Part shown: one piece after another, positions 16,301 to 24,164 of the stretch | How the letters are laid out: every line of letters begins with the position of its first letter | Numbering within the stretch: the stretch's first letter is position 1 | Assembly (NCBI GenBank): GCA_025450405.1 | Contig: JANWHL010000016.1 | Span: forward strand, 1-34,707 | Origin: Ktedonobacterales bacterium | GTDB lineage: Bacteria; Chloroflexota; Ktedonobacteria; Ktedonobacterales; JADMIN01 | Direction: 5' to 3' | Length of the DNA stretch: 34,707 nt | The notes under the pieces: model-generated | What the model was told of the DNA's origin: nothing | The model's input: the letters and a program-made list of their open reading frames with translations, nothing else | Database searches by the model: none | Position numbers and translations under genes: made by a program

Positions 16301-19300
16301 TTATGAGCCGTCGATGGGGTTGAGCACCGAGGTGGCGAATCCACGCACCTGCCTATCGTCGTCGTTGGCACGATCCAGGAAGACGTCGTCGGAGAGTGCG
16401 GCCCCATGGTCACGCAGCGCGGCAGCGCAATGCAGCGCGGCAAGGCGTACTTCGGGATTCCGATCGGCGCCCAGTGTCCGCACGAGGTCAATGAGATCCG
16501 GGGCGAGTGCCATGCCCGCACGCGCCAACCGTTCGAGTGACGCGCAACTCTCGCGCCTGACCCAGTAATGTGCGTCCCGCATAAGGCCAGCAAGTATCTC
16601 CGCCCGCGCCCCGTCTTCCGTAAAGCCGAGCGCGACAGGAAGCAAACTGGCAAGCGCCCACCGAATGCCTTCGTCCTCGTCCTCCAACAGCAGCAAGAAA
16701 AACGCGCGAATTCTCGCTGGTGTGCCCAACTCCTCGGCGCCCTCACTTACGACCTGTCGGATGTTTGCGTAGCGGTCCGGCTTCCAAGTGGAGTAAATAT
16801 CTGAGTGTTCGTCGGGCCGCTTGAGCACGCGGCTCGAGCGGGCGAGTCTTTCGCGGAGCGTCCAAAGTTGCTCCTCGTCACTCCCAACCGCTACAGGCGG
16901 CGAGGCCGTGTCTAAACTTTCGGTGACTGGGTGACGCGCTGTACCCATCAGGTCGACATTCGCCGAATAGTACGCCGCGAATCGCACGCGCGGGTCATAG
17001 TCATTCGCCAAAGTTGGCATGAGGGCGGCGGCCACCCGTCCAATCTCGGGCGCTCCGAGCGACCGGGCGAGCGCCCAACGGACATGAACGCTCTTGTCGC
17101 GCGCCAGCAGGTCGACGATTTCCGCGCCGCCATCGCCTCCGCGGACGATGTCTGGCACCCAGAAGGCCATGTGCCGACGCACAACCTCCTCAGGATCGCG
17201 CGCGAGACGGCGGAGCAAACCCAAAGCAACGTGCCGCACTTCGGCGTGCCAGGCCGCGGCTACGAGATCGCTTACGACACGCCATCGAACTTCATCAACG
17301 GGGTCACTGGCGAGGACACGTAGCACCTCCATTGCCCGATCGAGATCGAGCAACAATCCGTACTTGGCCTGAGCGACCGCTCGACGCAGACGCCAATCTC
17401 GCGGCGCGCGGCGCCGGCTCCACGCGGTAAAGAGGCCGAAGCACGCGTCATGGGCGGTGCGGCATAGGGTGTCTAGCGCACAGCCCACCGCGCGCCGCAC
17501 CCGCCAGTTAATGTCATCCGCCAGGCTTTCAAGCATGCCAAACGCGCGCGAGGGTTCTTGAAAGAGGTGGCCCGCGGCGAGCGCAGCCACTTCGCGATCC
17601 ATCCAATCGGTGCCGCTCGCGAGCAAGCGCAGCCGTTCTTCCGCGCCGGGAACATGGAGTGTGGCCACGTAACCAAGCGCGTTTGCCGCCGCCCAGCGAA
17701 CCGGAAAATGGTCGTCTCGGCCGAGTCTGGCGAGATATGGCAGACACGCGGCCAGGAGGGTGGGATCAGTCACCTTGAGGATGTAATCGCACACGAAGAT
17801 CCGCCAGTGCGCGTCAAGGTCAATCAAGTACTCCAGGAAATTGCGCGGTACAGTGGTATCGTCCACGAAGAGCAGGAGATACACCAGAATGCCCTGGATC
17901 GCGCGATATTTGGAGGCGATCTGGAGCAAGCTCCGCAAATCACTGGCGACCGCCGCGCTGTCGCGCCATGCCCAATCCCAGGTTTGGCGCAGGTGTCGAG
18001 CGATGGCGTACTCAAGAAAGGCATCGTACGTGAAGCCCACGAGATGCTGGTCATAGAGTCGATCGCGACGGGCATAGAGGATAACCCTCTCACTCAGCAA
18101 ATCGACATATTGATGCTCACCGATGAGGTCTATGACCTCAGCCTGGGTGATCTCCGTGCGGCGCGATTCGAACAGTCTACCGGCCAGACGATACACCGCG
18201 GTCTCGGTGTCATGGGTTTGGCGCGTGTGGAGCTTCTCGCGCCAATAGCGGTCGAAGATCTCCTTCCGATGGATGCCAGGAGGGATCGCGCCGTACTGGA
18301 AAGCCTCACAGAGGAATCGCAGCATGAGTGGATGGCGGCAGATCTCTTGAAGTGAGGGCCCCAGGCCCCCAGCAAATCCGTAAAACGCGGCATATTTGGC
18401 CCATGCGGTCGCGAGCTCCGCATCCGTGAAGGGTTCGACAAACATGCCCTTGGCCGTGCGCCCACCAGTCTGGCGGGGTTCATAGATGTGGCGCGTAAGC
18501 GCGGCATCGTCCTCGAATAATGGCCAGTCGACGTCGCGGCAGGTGAGGCACAATTTCATGCGCGTGCCGGTCATGTCCGTGAGGGCGTAACTCAAGCTCT
18601 GGCGCAGGTCGCTAATATGAGCGTTCTCATTGACCCCATCGACCATGATGAGCATGTCGGTGGCACCGGACCGCAGGGCGTGGTCGAGGACGGATGGGAG
18701 CGTGGCGGGATCCACGCCGTGTCCATAGCCAATGGCCAATTCCTCGGCGAGCACGCGCCACAAGCCTAGTGGTCCTGCCATGTGGGTGGTTCCGCGGATG
18801 AGGACTGTGGGAATGCGCGCGCTCCATCGGGCGGCAAGGTCGCAGAGGAGGTTGGTCTTGCCCATACCAGCTTCGCCAAGGATGGCTAAGCACGGCTGTT
18901 CACCATTGAGAAAGGGACGCATCTCCCTTTCCAGTCCATCGCGGCGGACGTAAAGATCGGCCGCGTACTTGGGCAGGGATGCGATTGCCCGCTTTACTGA
19001 GCGATCGCATGCGTCGCGCAATTCGTCGAGGTTTCGCGGCCCCTCGCGCGAGGCGGTGGGCGCTGTGCGAGCAAGCTCCGCGCCGATACTCGAAACGGCC
19101 GATAGCGGGACTCCCTCGCCGGACCAACCCCAATCACCGTCGCTCACGACATCCGCGTCTGGTGGCGAGGTGGCGCTGTCGGCCAAGCGCAAGCCGCGGC
19201 CGGCCGCGAGGAAGTCCTGGCGCTCACGCTCGGTCAGTCCCAGAGCCGTGGCTAGCCGAGAAAGCGTAGGCGCGTGATGGCGGCGAAGCAAGTCACGTTC

Positions 19301-19423
19301 GGCTTTGCCGATCGAGTCGATGCTCACGCCAGAAGCGTCGGCCAACTCGCTCTGGGTATAACCGAGGCGGACTCGGTAGCGTCGCAGCAGGTTACCGAAT
19401 GTCAGCGAGCTTACGGAGTCCAC
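16301..19423 (-). CDS. XRE-HTH / NACHT NTPase / HEAT-repeat STAND protein
   Basis: The 1040-residue protein starts at a GTG with GAGGT 8 bases upstream. Residues 9-70 form an XRE helix-turn-helix (LGYTQSELADASGVSIDSIGKAE). A NACHT-type STAND NTPase follows, with Walker A GEAGMGKT at 183-190, Walker B MLIMVDGVNE at 257-266, the strand LCLTCRD and a winged-helix region near ITQAEVIDLIGEH. From about residue 570 to the end there are HEAT-like repeats (for example VRWAAANALGYVA, VRRAVGCALDTL, VRWALARSLGAPE, VRLAALHCAAAL). This is the sensor-oligomeriser design of STAND proteins used in regulation and in antiphage defence. There is no obvious effector domain besides the HTH, so the downstream HD-ParB protein is a possible partner. 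Confidence 0.85.
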   Translation of the reverse strand: MDSVSSLTFGNLLRRYRVRLGYTQSELADASGVSIDSIGKAERDLLRRHHAPTLSRLATALGLTERERQDFLAAGRGLRLADSATSPPDADVVSDGDWGWSGEGVPLSAVSSIGAELARTAPTASREGPRNLDELRDACDRSVKRAIASLPKYAADLYVRRDGLEREMRPFLNGEQPCLAILGEAGMGKTNLLCDLAARWSARIPTVLIRGTTHMAGPLGLWRVLAEELAIGYGHGVDPATLPSVLDHALRSGATDMLIMVDGVNENAHISDLRQSLSYALTDMTGTRMKLCLTCRDVDWPLFEDDAALTRHIYEPRQTGGRTAKGMFVEPFTDAELATAWAKYAAFYGFAGGLGPSLQEICRHPLMLRFLCEAFQYGAIPPGIHRKEIFDRYWREKLHTRQTHDTETAVYRLAGRLFESRRTEITQAEVIDLIGEHQYVDLLSERVILYARRDRLYDQHLVGFTYDAFLEYAIARHLRQTWDWAWRDSAAVASDLRSLLQIASKYRAIQGILVYLLLFVDDTTVPRNFLEYLIDLDAHWRIFVCDYILKVTDPTLLAACLPYLARLGRDDHFPVRWAAANALGYVATLHVPGAEERLRLLASGTDWMDREVAALAAGHLFQEPSRAFGMLESLADDINWRVRRAVGCALDTLCRTAHDACFGLFTAWSRRRAPRDWRLRRAVAQAKYGLLLDLDRAMEVLRVLASDPVDEVRWRVVSDLVAAAWHAEVRHVALGLLRRLARDPEEVVRRHMAFWVPDIVRGGDGGAEIVDLLARDKSVHVRWALARSLGAPEIGRVAAALMPTLANDYDPRVRFAAYYSANVDLMGTARHPVTESLDTASPPVAVGSDEEQLWTLRERLARSSRVLKRPDEHSDIYSTWKPDRYANIRQVVSEGAEELGTPARIRAFFLLLLEDEDEGIRWALASLLPVALGFTEDGARAEILAGLMRDAHYWVRRESCASLERLARAGMALAPDLIDLVRTLGADRNPEVRLAALHCAAALRDHGAALSDDVFLDRANDDDRQVRGFATSVLNPIDGS

Positions 19424-19907
19424 TAGCGCGCACCTCTATGCGGAAATGGTCGAGTGAAGTGCCTTCAATTGGGAGTGCGGATGGATATCGTGGCGCTATC
19501 GTAGCACATTGGCACATTGGGAACAACCGGATTGTTCAGGCCTTCGAGCTATCCGGCGCCAAGAATCCGTAAAAACTTCCGGATCATCTTCTGGTTTGCC
19601 CTTTTGCCTATGTCTCCCTCCGGTTATGCTCGTACCGGAGCGACGACGCGGCATGCATCCGCGTGTTGAGATGGCGCCGGAAAGCTCCGGGTGGCGCCGT
19701 GAAGCGTGCATCCAGTATGTGGTGCTTGCGCACCGGAAAGGCGGTGTACATGGTCTCAGGGTAACCGGGTTCCTGACAGAAAGCGGCCCGGAAGCCGTCT
19801 ATTCGCCGTAGGCGGCCGCCGGGTCTCGCGAGGTACGCACCCGTCCACACACGAGTTTTCAACACGCTCCACTCAAGAGCCATGCACGCACATGGAGGGC
19901 TATTCCT
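19424..19907. other. Gene-free region between the NACHT gene and the peptide gene, with inverted repeat
   Basis: I see no convincing gene in these 484 bases. They are visibly poorer in GC than the flanks, especially 19440-19640. The tandem GCACATTG repeat lies at about 19504-19519 and is followed by the inverted repeat GAACAA-CCGGA-TTGTTC at 19521-19537, about 100 bases before the NACHT start. Given the XRE domain in that protein, this dyad is a candidate autoregulatory operator. No clear -35/-10 pair was found. Confidence 0.45.
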
Positions 19908-20147
19908 ATGCCTAAGCATACTCGAGTGCCGCTCGGCCCGCAAGCGCCAGACACTGGTGCCAGTCACATCTCGACGGCGCGCCGCCACGTTTTGTCCGCC
20001 GTTCTCGCCATATCCACCATGGCGACGCTCGCGTTTACACCAGTCGTGGCGCCGTTAGCGGCGCACGCGTTCATTTCGGCTCATCACCCCGTCGCGGCGG
20101 TTCCGCCCCGCGGATGGGGATGTGGCAGCATTCCCCTTCCGTGCTAA
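19908..20147 (+). CDS. Short exported peptide precursor with C-terminal Cys pair (uncharacterised)
   Basis: The 79-residue product has a basic N-terminal part (TARRHVLS), a hydrophobic core (VLSAVLAISTMATLAFTPVVAPL) and the signal peptidase-like site AAHA at 51-54. Cleavage would leave about 25 residues ending PRGWGCGSIPLPC, with Cys72 and the last residue Cys79. GGAGGG ends 8 bases before the ATG, so translation is likely. No family is recognised. The two cysteines could form a small disulfide loop, or the peptide could be processed further. A strong hairpin and a TPR-protein gene follow on the same strand, which suggests a secreted signal read by a TPR receptor, but this is inference. A chance open frame is the alternative. 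Confidence 0.55.
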   Translation: MPKHTRVPLGPQAPDTGASHISTARRHVLSAVLAISTMATLAFTPVVAPLAAHAFISAHHPVAAVPPRGWGCGSIPLPC

Positions 20148-20170
20148 CGCGTTGTCAACCACGCAATAGG

Positions 20171-20232
20171 CGTGAGTGCCGTGTTACTCACGTAGCGAGC
20201 GTCCGGATCCCGCAGGCGGGATCCGGACGCTC
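20171..20232 (+). terminator. Two stem-loops after the peptide gene, one a perfect 17-bp hairpin
   Basis: CGTGAGT-N8-ACTCACG spans 20171-20192. Immediately after, 20197-20232 holds two perfectly complementary 17-base arms (GAGCGTCCGGATCCCGC and its reverse complement) separated by only AG. No U-tract follows, so it may be a non-canonical terminator, an RNA stabiliser or a protein-binding palindrome. It lies 50 bases after the peptide stop codon and 155 bases before the TPR gene. Confidence 0.6.
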
Positions 20233-20387
20233 CGCACGTACTGAGTCAGCATGGGAAGCGCGGCTACGCCGTGTGATACAGTACTCTCCACGTCAGCCGC
20301 GCGATCCGGGCTGCCCTGGGTTTAGCCGACGCATACGTGGTTCAGCGAACCGGCGATGGCACCACCAACGCAGACAGGAGCCCGACA

Positions 20388-21632
20388 ATGGATGACGGAG
20401 ACGGGAGCAACGAGCGCGCTTTGTCGCCTGGTGGAGACGAGTCTGATTCGGAGGACACGTGGCACTTACCCGACGACCTTAGCTGGCACCACGAGCAGGG
20501 CTATTCCGAATCCGTCGCCGTGGCGCTTGGTTGTGCGCATCGGCGCTTGCGCGGCAAGGGTGACGTCGTGGCATATAGACGGGCGCTCGCTTGCGTTCAG
20601 CCAGTCATGGGTGGCGGCATGTCAGAGCGACAGCGGCTCCATGTCCTCTTCATTGTGGCGCTCGCTCATGCGTCGACATATCCGCAAGACGCGGCGCTGG
20701 ATCCAATTGATGCAGCGATCGAGTTGGCGATCAATCTGGACGAGCGGCGAGCTCTCGAGGACTTGCTCTACCTCCGAGGCTCGATCAATCGGGCTCTGCT
20801 CGCGGCGCCCGACGCTGTCGACGACCTGGAAGACTGCCTGGATCTTCTGGATGTCCACTCATTGGCGCGCGCGCCGACGCCCGCGCAGGTGAAATTCAGG
20901 CTGGACGCGACGCTACACCTGGCCGGTACGAAGTTTCTCCTCGGCGACCACGAAATGGCCGCCCGGCTACTCGACCAGGCCGAAAACCTGGTCACGCGGG
21001 CGCCGGACAGTGTGACCCAGAAGGCGATCCTATCATGGACCAGAGCTTTGCTTCTTCGGTGGCGCGGCGAGTTGGAAGTGGCACTGACCACGGCCATGAT
21101 TGCGGCCGAGACACTGCGCGTTCACGGGCATCCCGGCAATGCCAGCCGTGCGCAGACGTTGGTGGCGGACATCGCGCTAGACCTCACCGAGCGCCTCAAT
21201 CATGTCGAGTGCCCGGACGCGGCACGCGAATTTCTCACGCTCGGTGAGGCGTATGTACAACGCGCGCTGGATCTGGCACAGCAGGGAGACGTAGCATCGA
21301 GCGAAGCGATGGCACGTGTCACTCAGGCTCGCTGGGAACGACTGAGCCATGGGGTGAGTCACGAAGGTCTCCTGCATGAGCTCTCCGCGATTGGGCACTC
21401 GCACCGCGACGTCGCGCTCGAGGCATTGGCGTTTGCCGAACTGGGAGCCGACTTCGAAGCGCGCGGCGATCTGGAATCCGCGATCCATTGGTACAAACGG
21501 GCACTCGCGATCCTGAACGAGTCCAAGATGACCGCACTCGGCGTTTGGGCGCGCCGCGCGCTCTGGCGCCTGAGCGGAGAGATGTCGTCCGCCCAAGACA
21601 CGGCGGGTTCGGGACCACGGTCGGCAAGATAG
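20388..21632 (+). CDS. TPR-repeat protein (uncharacterised, possible peptide receptor or regulator)
   Basis: The 414-residue product opens with an acidic, poorly ordered stretch and then is almost wholly helical. TPR-like pairs are visible, for example LHLAGTKFLLGDHEMAARLL, LLLRWRGELEVALTTA and ELGADFEARGDLESAIHWY. There is no HTH, signal peptide or membrane segment, so it is cytoplasmic. The ATG at 20388 follows CAGGAG by 7 bases; the frame begins at 20337 without a ribosome site. The layout resembles TPR-only response proteins of the Rap type. With the exported peptide gene just upstream it may be a receptor, but nothing proves this. Confidence 0.7.
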   Translation: MDDGDGSNERALSPGGDESDSEDTWHLPDDLSWHHEQGYSESVAVALGCAHRRLRGKGDVVAYRRALACVQPVMGGGMSERQRLHVLFIVALAHASTYPQDAALDPIDAAIELAINLDERRALEDLLYLRGSINRALLAAPDAVDDLEDCLDLLDVHSLARAPTPAQVKFRLDATLHLAGTKFLLGDHEMAARLLDQAENLVTRAPDSVTQKAILSWTRALLLRWRGELEVALTTAMIAAETLRVHGHPGNASRAQTLVADIALDLTERLNHVECPDAAREFLTLGEAYVQRALDLAQQGDVASSEAMARVTQARWERLSHGVSHEGLLHELSAIGHSHRDVALEALAFAELGADFEARGDLESAIHWYKRALAILNESKMTALGVWARRALWRLSGEMSSAQDTAGSGPRSAR

Positions 21633-21732
21633 ACCAGCGTTTGCGCGTCAGGCTCCGGACTGTCCCACGTCACGTTGCCGGATCGGCACCCATCAGCAAT
21701 ACTGAGCGGGCAGTGGCCGCGAATGGGTAGTG

Positions 21733-21738
21733 TATACT
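21733..21738 (+). promoter_or_regulatory. Probable -10 box of the GH20 gene
   Basis: TATACT at 21733-21738 lies 130 bases upstream of the TTG start and has no good -35. It overlaps an ATG-initiated upstream extension of the same frame (21730), which argues that translation begins further downstream at 21868. Confidence 0.4.
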
Positions 21739-21867
21739 GCCGAGGTACAGAGTTACGCCAGTGCGCACGATCAAGGAATACAAGTTCGCGCGCGCGGACT
21801 TCCGACGGCCGCCCGCGTCGCGTGGGGTGTCACCTGCGTACCTCGCGCGGATCATGGAGGATTGAGG

Positions 21868-23532
21868 TTGAAGAGGAGCGCCGTCCTGGCCGCGACGATT
21901 GGCACGCCGGTGGTGCTGCTCGGGGCTCTGGCCGCCATCGTGACCATGACCGCACGCGTCCTCCCCAGGTCTACGGTCTCCGAGCTGGCCACGCCCGCCG
22001 CGGTCAACGCGATGCCGCACGTGATCCCGAGTCTGCGCGAGTGGCATGGCGGCCACGGTGCCTTCATGCTCGGAGCCGCCGCGCGCATTGTCGTCGCCCC
22101 CACCTACGCCACGGCGCTGTCGGGTGCCGCTCGCGCCTTCCACGCTGATCTCGTGGCCGTTACCGGGCACGATCTGCCGGTGACGGCGGCGACCGCGCCG
22201 CGCGCGGGCGACTTTTTCCTGACGCTGGGGGGCGACGACAAGGGCCTGGGGGCCGAGGGCTATCGTCTGACGGTGGGCGACAGTGTGATCATCCAGGCCA
22301 ACGCCAGCAACGGAGCCCTCTATGGCACGCGCACGGTGCTGCAGATCCTCGCGGGCGACACGACGCATGCCTATCTGCCGCGCGGGACGGCCCGTGATTA
22401 CCCGGCCTACGCGGTGCGCGGGTTCATGCTCGATGTCGGGCGGAAGTACTTCCCACTCGCCTTCTTGGAGGATTACGTCCGCTTCATGGCGTGGTACAAG
22501 TTGAACGACTTCCAGCTCCACTTCAACGACAACGCGGTGGACGCGGGGACGAAGACTGATTGGATGCATGAGTACGCGGCCTTCCGGCTGAACAGCCCGC
22601 GTTTCCCCGGCCTCGCCGCGCGCGACGGCTCCTACACGGAAGCGGACATGCGGGCGCTGCAGGACCTCGCGCGCGAGTACGCCGTGACGATCACGCCCGA
22701 GATCGACGCCCCGGCGCATGACCTCGCGTTCACGCAATATAATCCGTCGCTCGCGATCTCAGGCACGCCTGGCACGTCGGCCAAGGACGTGAATAAAGAG
22801 TGCCTGGACCTTGGGAATCCGGCGACATACACGTTCCTGAACTCGATTTGGGACACGTTCCTGCCGTGGTTCGACGCGCACGAGATCCAGATCGGCGCCG
22901 ACGAGTATTTCACGCACAGCACCACGCAGCCGGACCCGCGCGATGCCAAGGTGTACCGCCTGTTCGTCAACCAATACGTCGGCTATCTTTCGGCGCGCGG
23001 CAAGGGCGTGCGGATGTGGGGCAGTCTCGACAAGATGGCGAGCGGCGTGGTGGTGGACCACCGAGCGACCATGGATATCTGGGATAATGGCTGGGCGAAC
23101 CCGGTGACGACGGCGCGTGCGGGCTATGATGTCATCAACGCCAGCGGCCATCTGCTCTATATCGTGCCGAACTATCCGGCATCGCAGCGCTTCTATCCCG
23201 ATGCCCTGGACACCGCGTATCTCTACACGCATTGGGAGCCGCCGATCTTCGACGCGTCGACGACGGCGTACAACCTGGCCGTCGGAGACCCGCACTTGCT
23301 GGGCGGCATGTTCGCCGAGTGGAACGACATGAACGACATTACGGGCTACACGATCACGGACGCCGACGTCCATGCGCGCGTGAAGCCAGCTATGCCGGTA
23401 ATCGGCCAGAAGCTGTGGTCTGGCGCGCCGGCCAGCCTGAGCTATACCGCGTTCATGGCGCTCGCCGGACAACTTGGCGACGGGCCGGAGACGCATTTGC
23501 CGATGGTCGCGCCGATTACCTCTAGCCCGTAG
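21868..23532 (+). CDS. GH20 family exo-beta-N-acetylhexosaminidase-like protein, membrane-anchored or secreted
   Basis: The 554-residue product starts at TTG with GGAGG 7 bases upstream. Residues 1-30 are basic then hydrophobic, a signal peptide or membrane anchor. A GH20 N-terminal domain follows (RIVVAPTYA to GTRTVLQIL), then the catalytic TIM barrel with RGFMLDVGRKYFPLAFL, YKLNDFQLHFNDN, ITPEIDAPAHDLAF and the acid pair Asp345-Glu346 in IQIGADEYF. In GH20 enzymes this Asp-Glu pair performs substrate-assisted cleavage of terminal N-acetylhexosamines. The usual HxGGDE is here IGADE, so the first Gly of the pair is kept and the second is Ala. The frame extends upstream to 21730 but crosses the likely promoter. 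Confidence 0.85.
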   Translation: MKRSAVLAATIGTPVVLLGALAAIVTMTARVLPRSTVSELATPAAVNAMPHVIPSLREWHGGHGAFMLGAAARIVVAPTYATALSGAARAFHADLVAVTGHDLPVTAATAPRAGDFFLTLGGDDKGLGAEGYRLTVGDSVIIQANASNGALYGTRTVLQILAGDTTHAYLPRGTARDYPAYAVRGFMLDVGRKYFPLAFLEDYVRFMAWYKLNDFQLHFNDNAVDAGTKTDWMHEYAAFRLNSPRFPGLAARDGSYTEADMRALQDLAREYAVTITPEIDAPAHDLAFTQYNPSLAISGTPGTSAKDVNKECLDLGNPATYTFLNSIWDTFLPWFDAHEIQIGADEYFTHSTTQPDPRDAKVYRLFVNQYVGYLSARGKGVRMWGSLDKMASGVVVDHRATMDIWDNGWANPVTTARAGYDVINASGHLLYIVPNYPASQRFYPDALDTAYLYTHWEPPIFDASTTAYNLAVGDPHLLGGMFAEWNDMNDITGYTITDADVHARVKPAMPVIGQKLWSGAPASLSYTAFMALAGQLGDGPETHLPMVAPITSSP

Positions 23533-23583
23533 GTCCCGTTGAGCGCGGTCGCGCGGGGACGTCCGAACAGGGAGCCGGCGCCC

Positions 23584-23612
23584 TTTCCATTTGGAGGCGC
23601 GCGTGGTATGCT
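23584..23612 (+). promoter_or_regulatory. Possible promoter of tRNA-Leu
   Basis: TTTCCA at 23584-23589 and TATGCT at 23607-23612 are 17 bases apart, about 90 bases before the tRNA. The -35 is weak. No other candidate is seen in this 171-base gap. Confidence 0.35.
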
Positions 23613-23703
23613 GTGAGGTGCGGGGTGACTTCCGGGCGCCGTCAGACGCCGAGCCTGAGTCCTCTCGCGGGGGCAGGGCGCCCCAGGGCGCACCGGGCAT
23701 CGC

Positions 23704-23787
23704 GGGCGGTTGCTGAAATCGGCAGACAGGCCGGACTTAGGATCCGGTGGGGTAACACCCGTGAGAGTTCGAGTCTCTCACCGCCCA
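23704..23787 (+). tRNA. tRNA-Leu (anticodon UAG)
   Basis: A full class II tRNA can be folded by eye. The acceptor stem pairs GGGCGGT (23704-23710) with ACCGCCC (23780-23786), followed by discriminator A. The D stem pairs CTG with CAG. The anticodon stem pairs CCGGA with TCCGG around the loop CTTAGGA, with TAG at 23738-23740. A long variable arm (near GGGGTAACACCC) marks a Leu/Ser type, and the T arm pairs GAGAG with CTCTC around TTCGAGT. CCA is not encoded (CCT follows). The anticodon UAG reads CUA and related leucine codons. Confidence 0.95.
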
Positions 23788-24073
23788 CCTTCCCAGTGGC
23801 CGCCATGGCTCGTGCCGTGGCGGCCCTTGTTGTCGCCGGGGCGCCGATTGCCGGCATCGTGGTTGTCAGCGCCGTCACCGTCGCGCTGGGTGCCCCAGAG
23901 GCCGCTCCGCACGTCAGTCAGCGCGCAATCGACCGGGGCACACGCCACTGGTCGGGCACCTGGCGCGGAGACCTCGCGGCGGAAGGCCGCTGGAGTGTTG
24001 GGGAGGGAGATCACCATGCGATCGGCACGGCCGGGTGCCAGTCCCGCCCATCCACGGGCGCGAAATCGCGGGT

Positions 24074-24081
24074 GCTATAAT
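24074..24081 (+). promoter_or_regulatory. Extended -10 promoter of tig
   Basis: TATAAT at 24076-24081 is consensus. It is preceded by TG plus one base (TGCTATAAT from 24073), an extended -10 that needs no -35. It lies 84 bases before the trigger factor start. The rest of the 377-base gap after the tRNA shows nothing recognisable. Confidence 0.7.
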
Positions 24082-24164
24082 TCCGTGGGCGGTCTACCCC
24101 CGTCCCGTCACAGCGTCGCGGGCCGGCCATGGCACGCTTGGCCACTCGCCTCGTGGAGGACCGC

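Noticed and set aside
23805..24080. Possible small membrane protein between tRNA-Leu and tig
   Set aside because: The first half is hydrophobic, but there is no ribosome site, the tail is random in character and it ends in the tig promoter.
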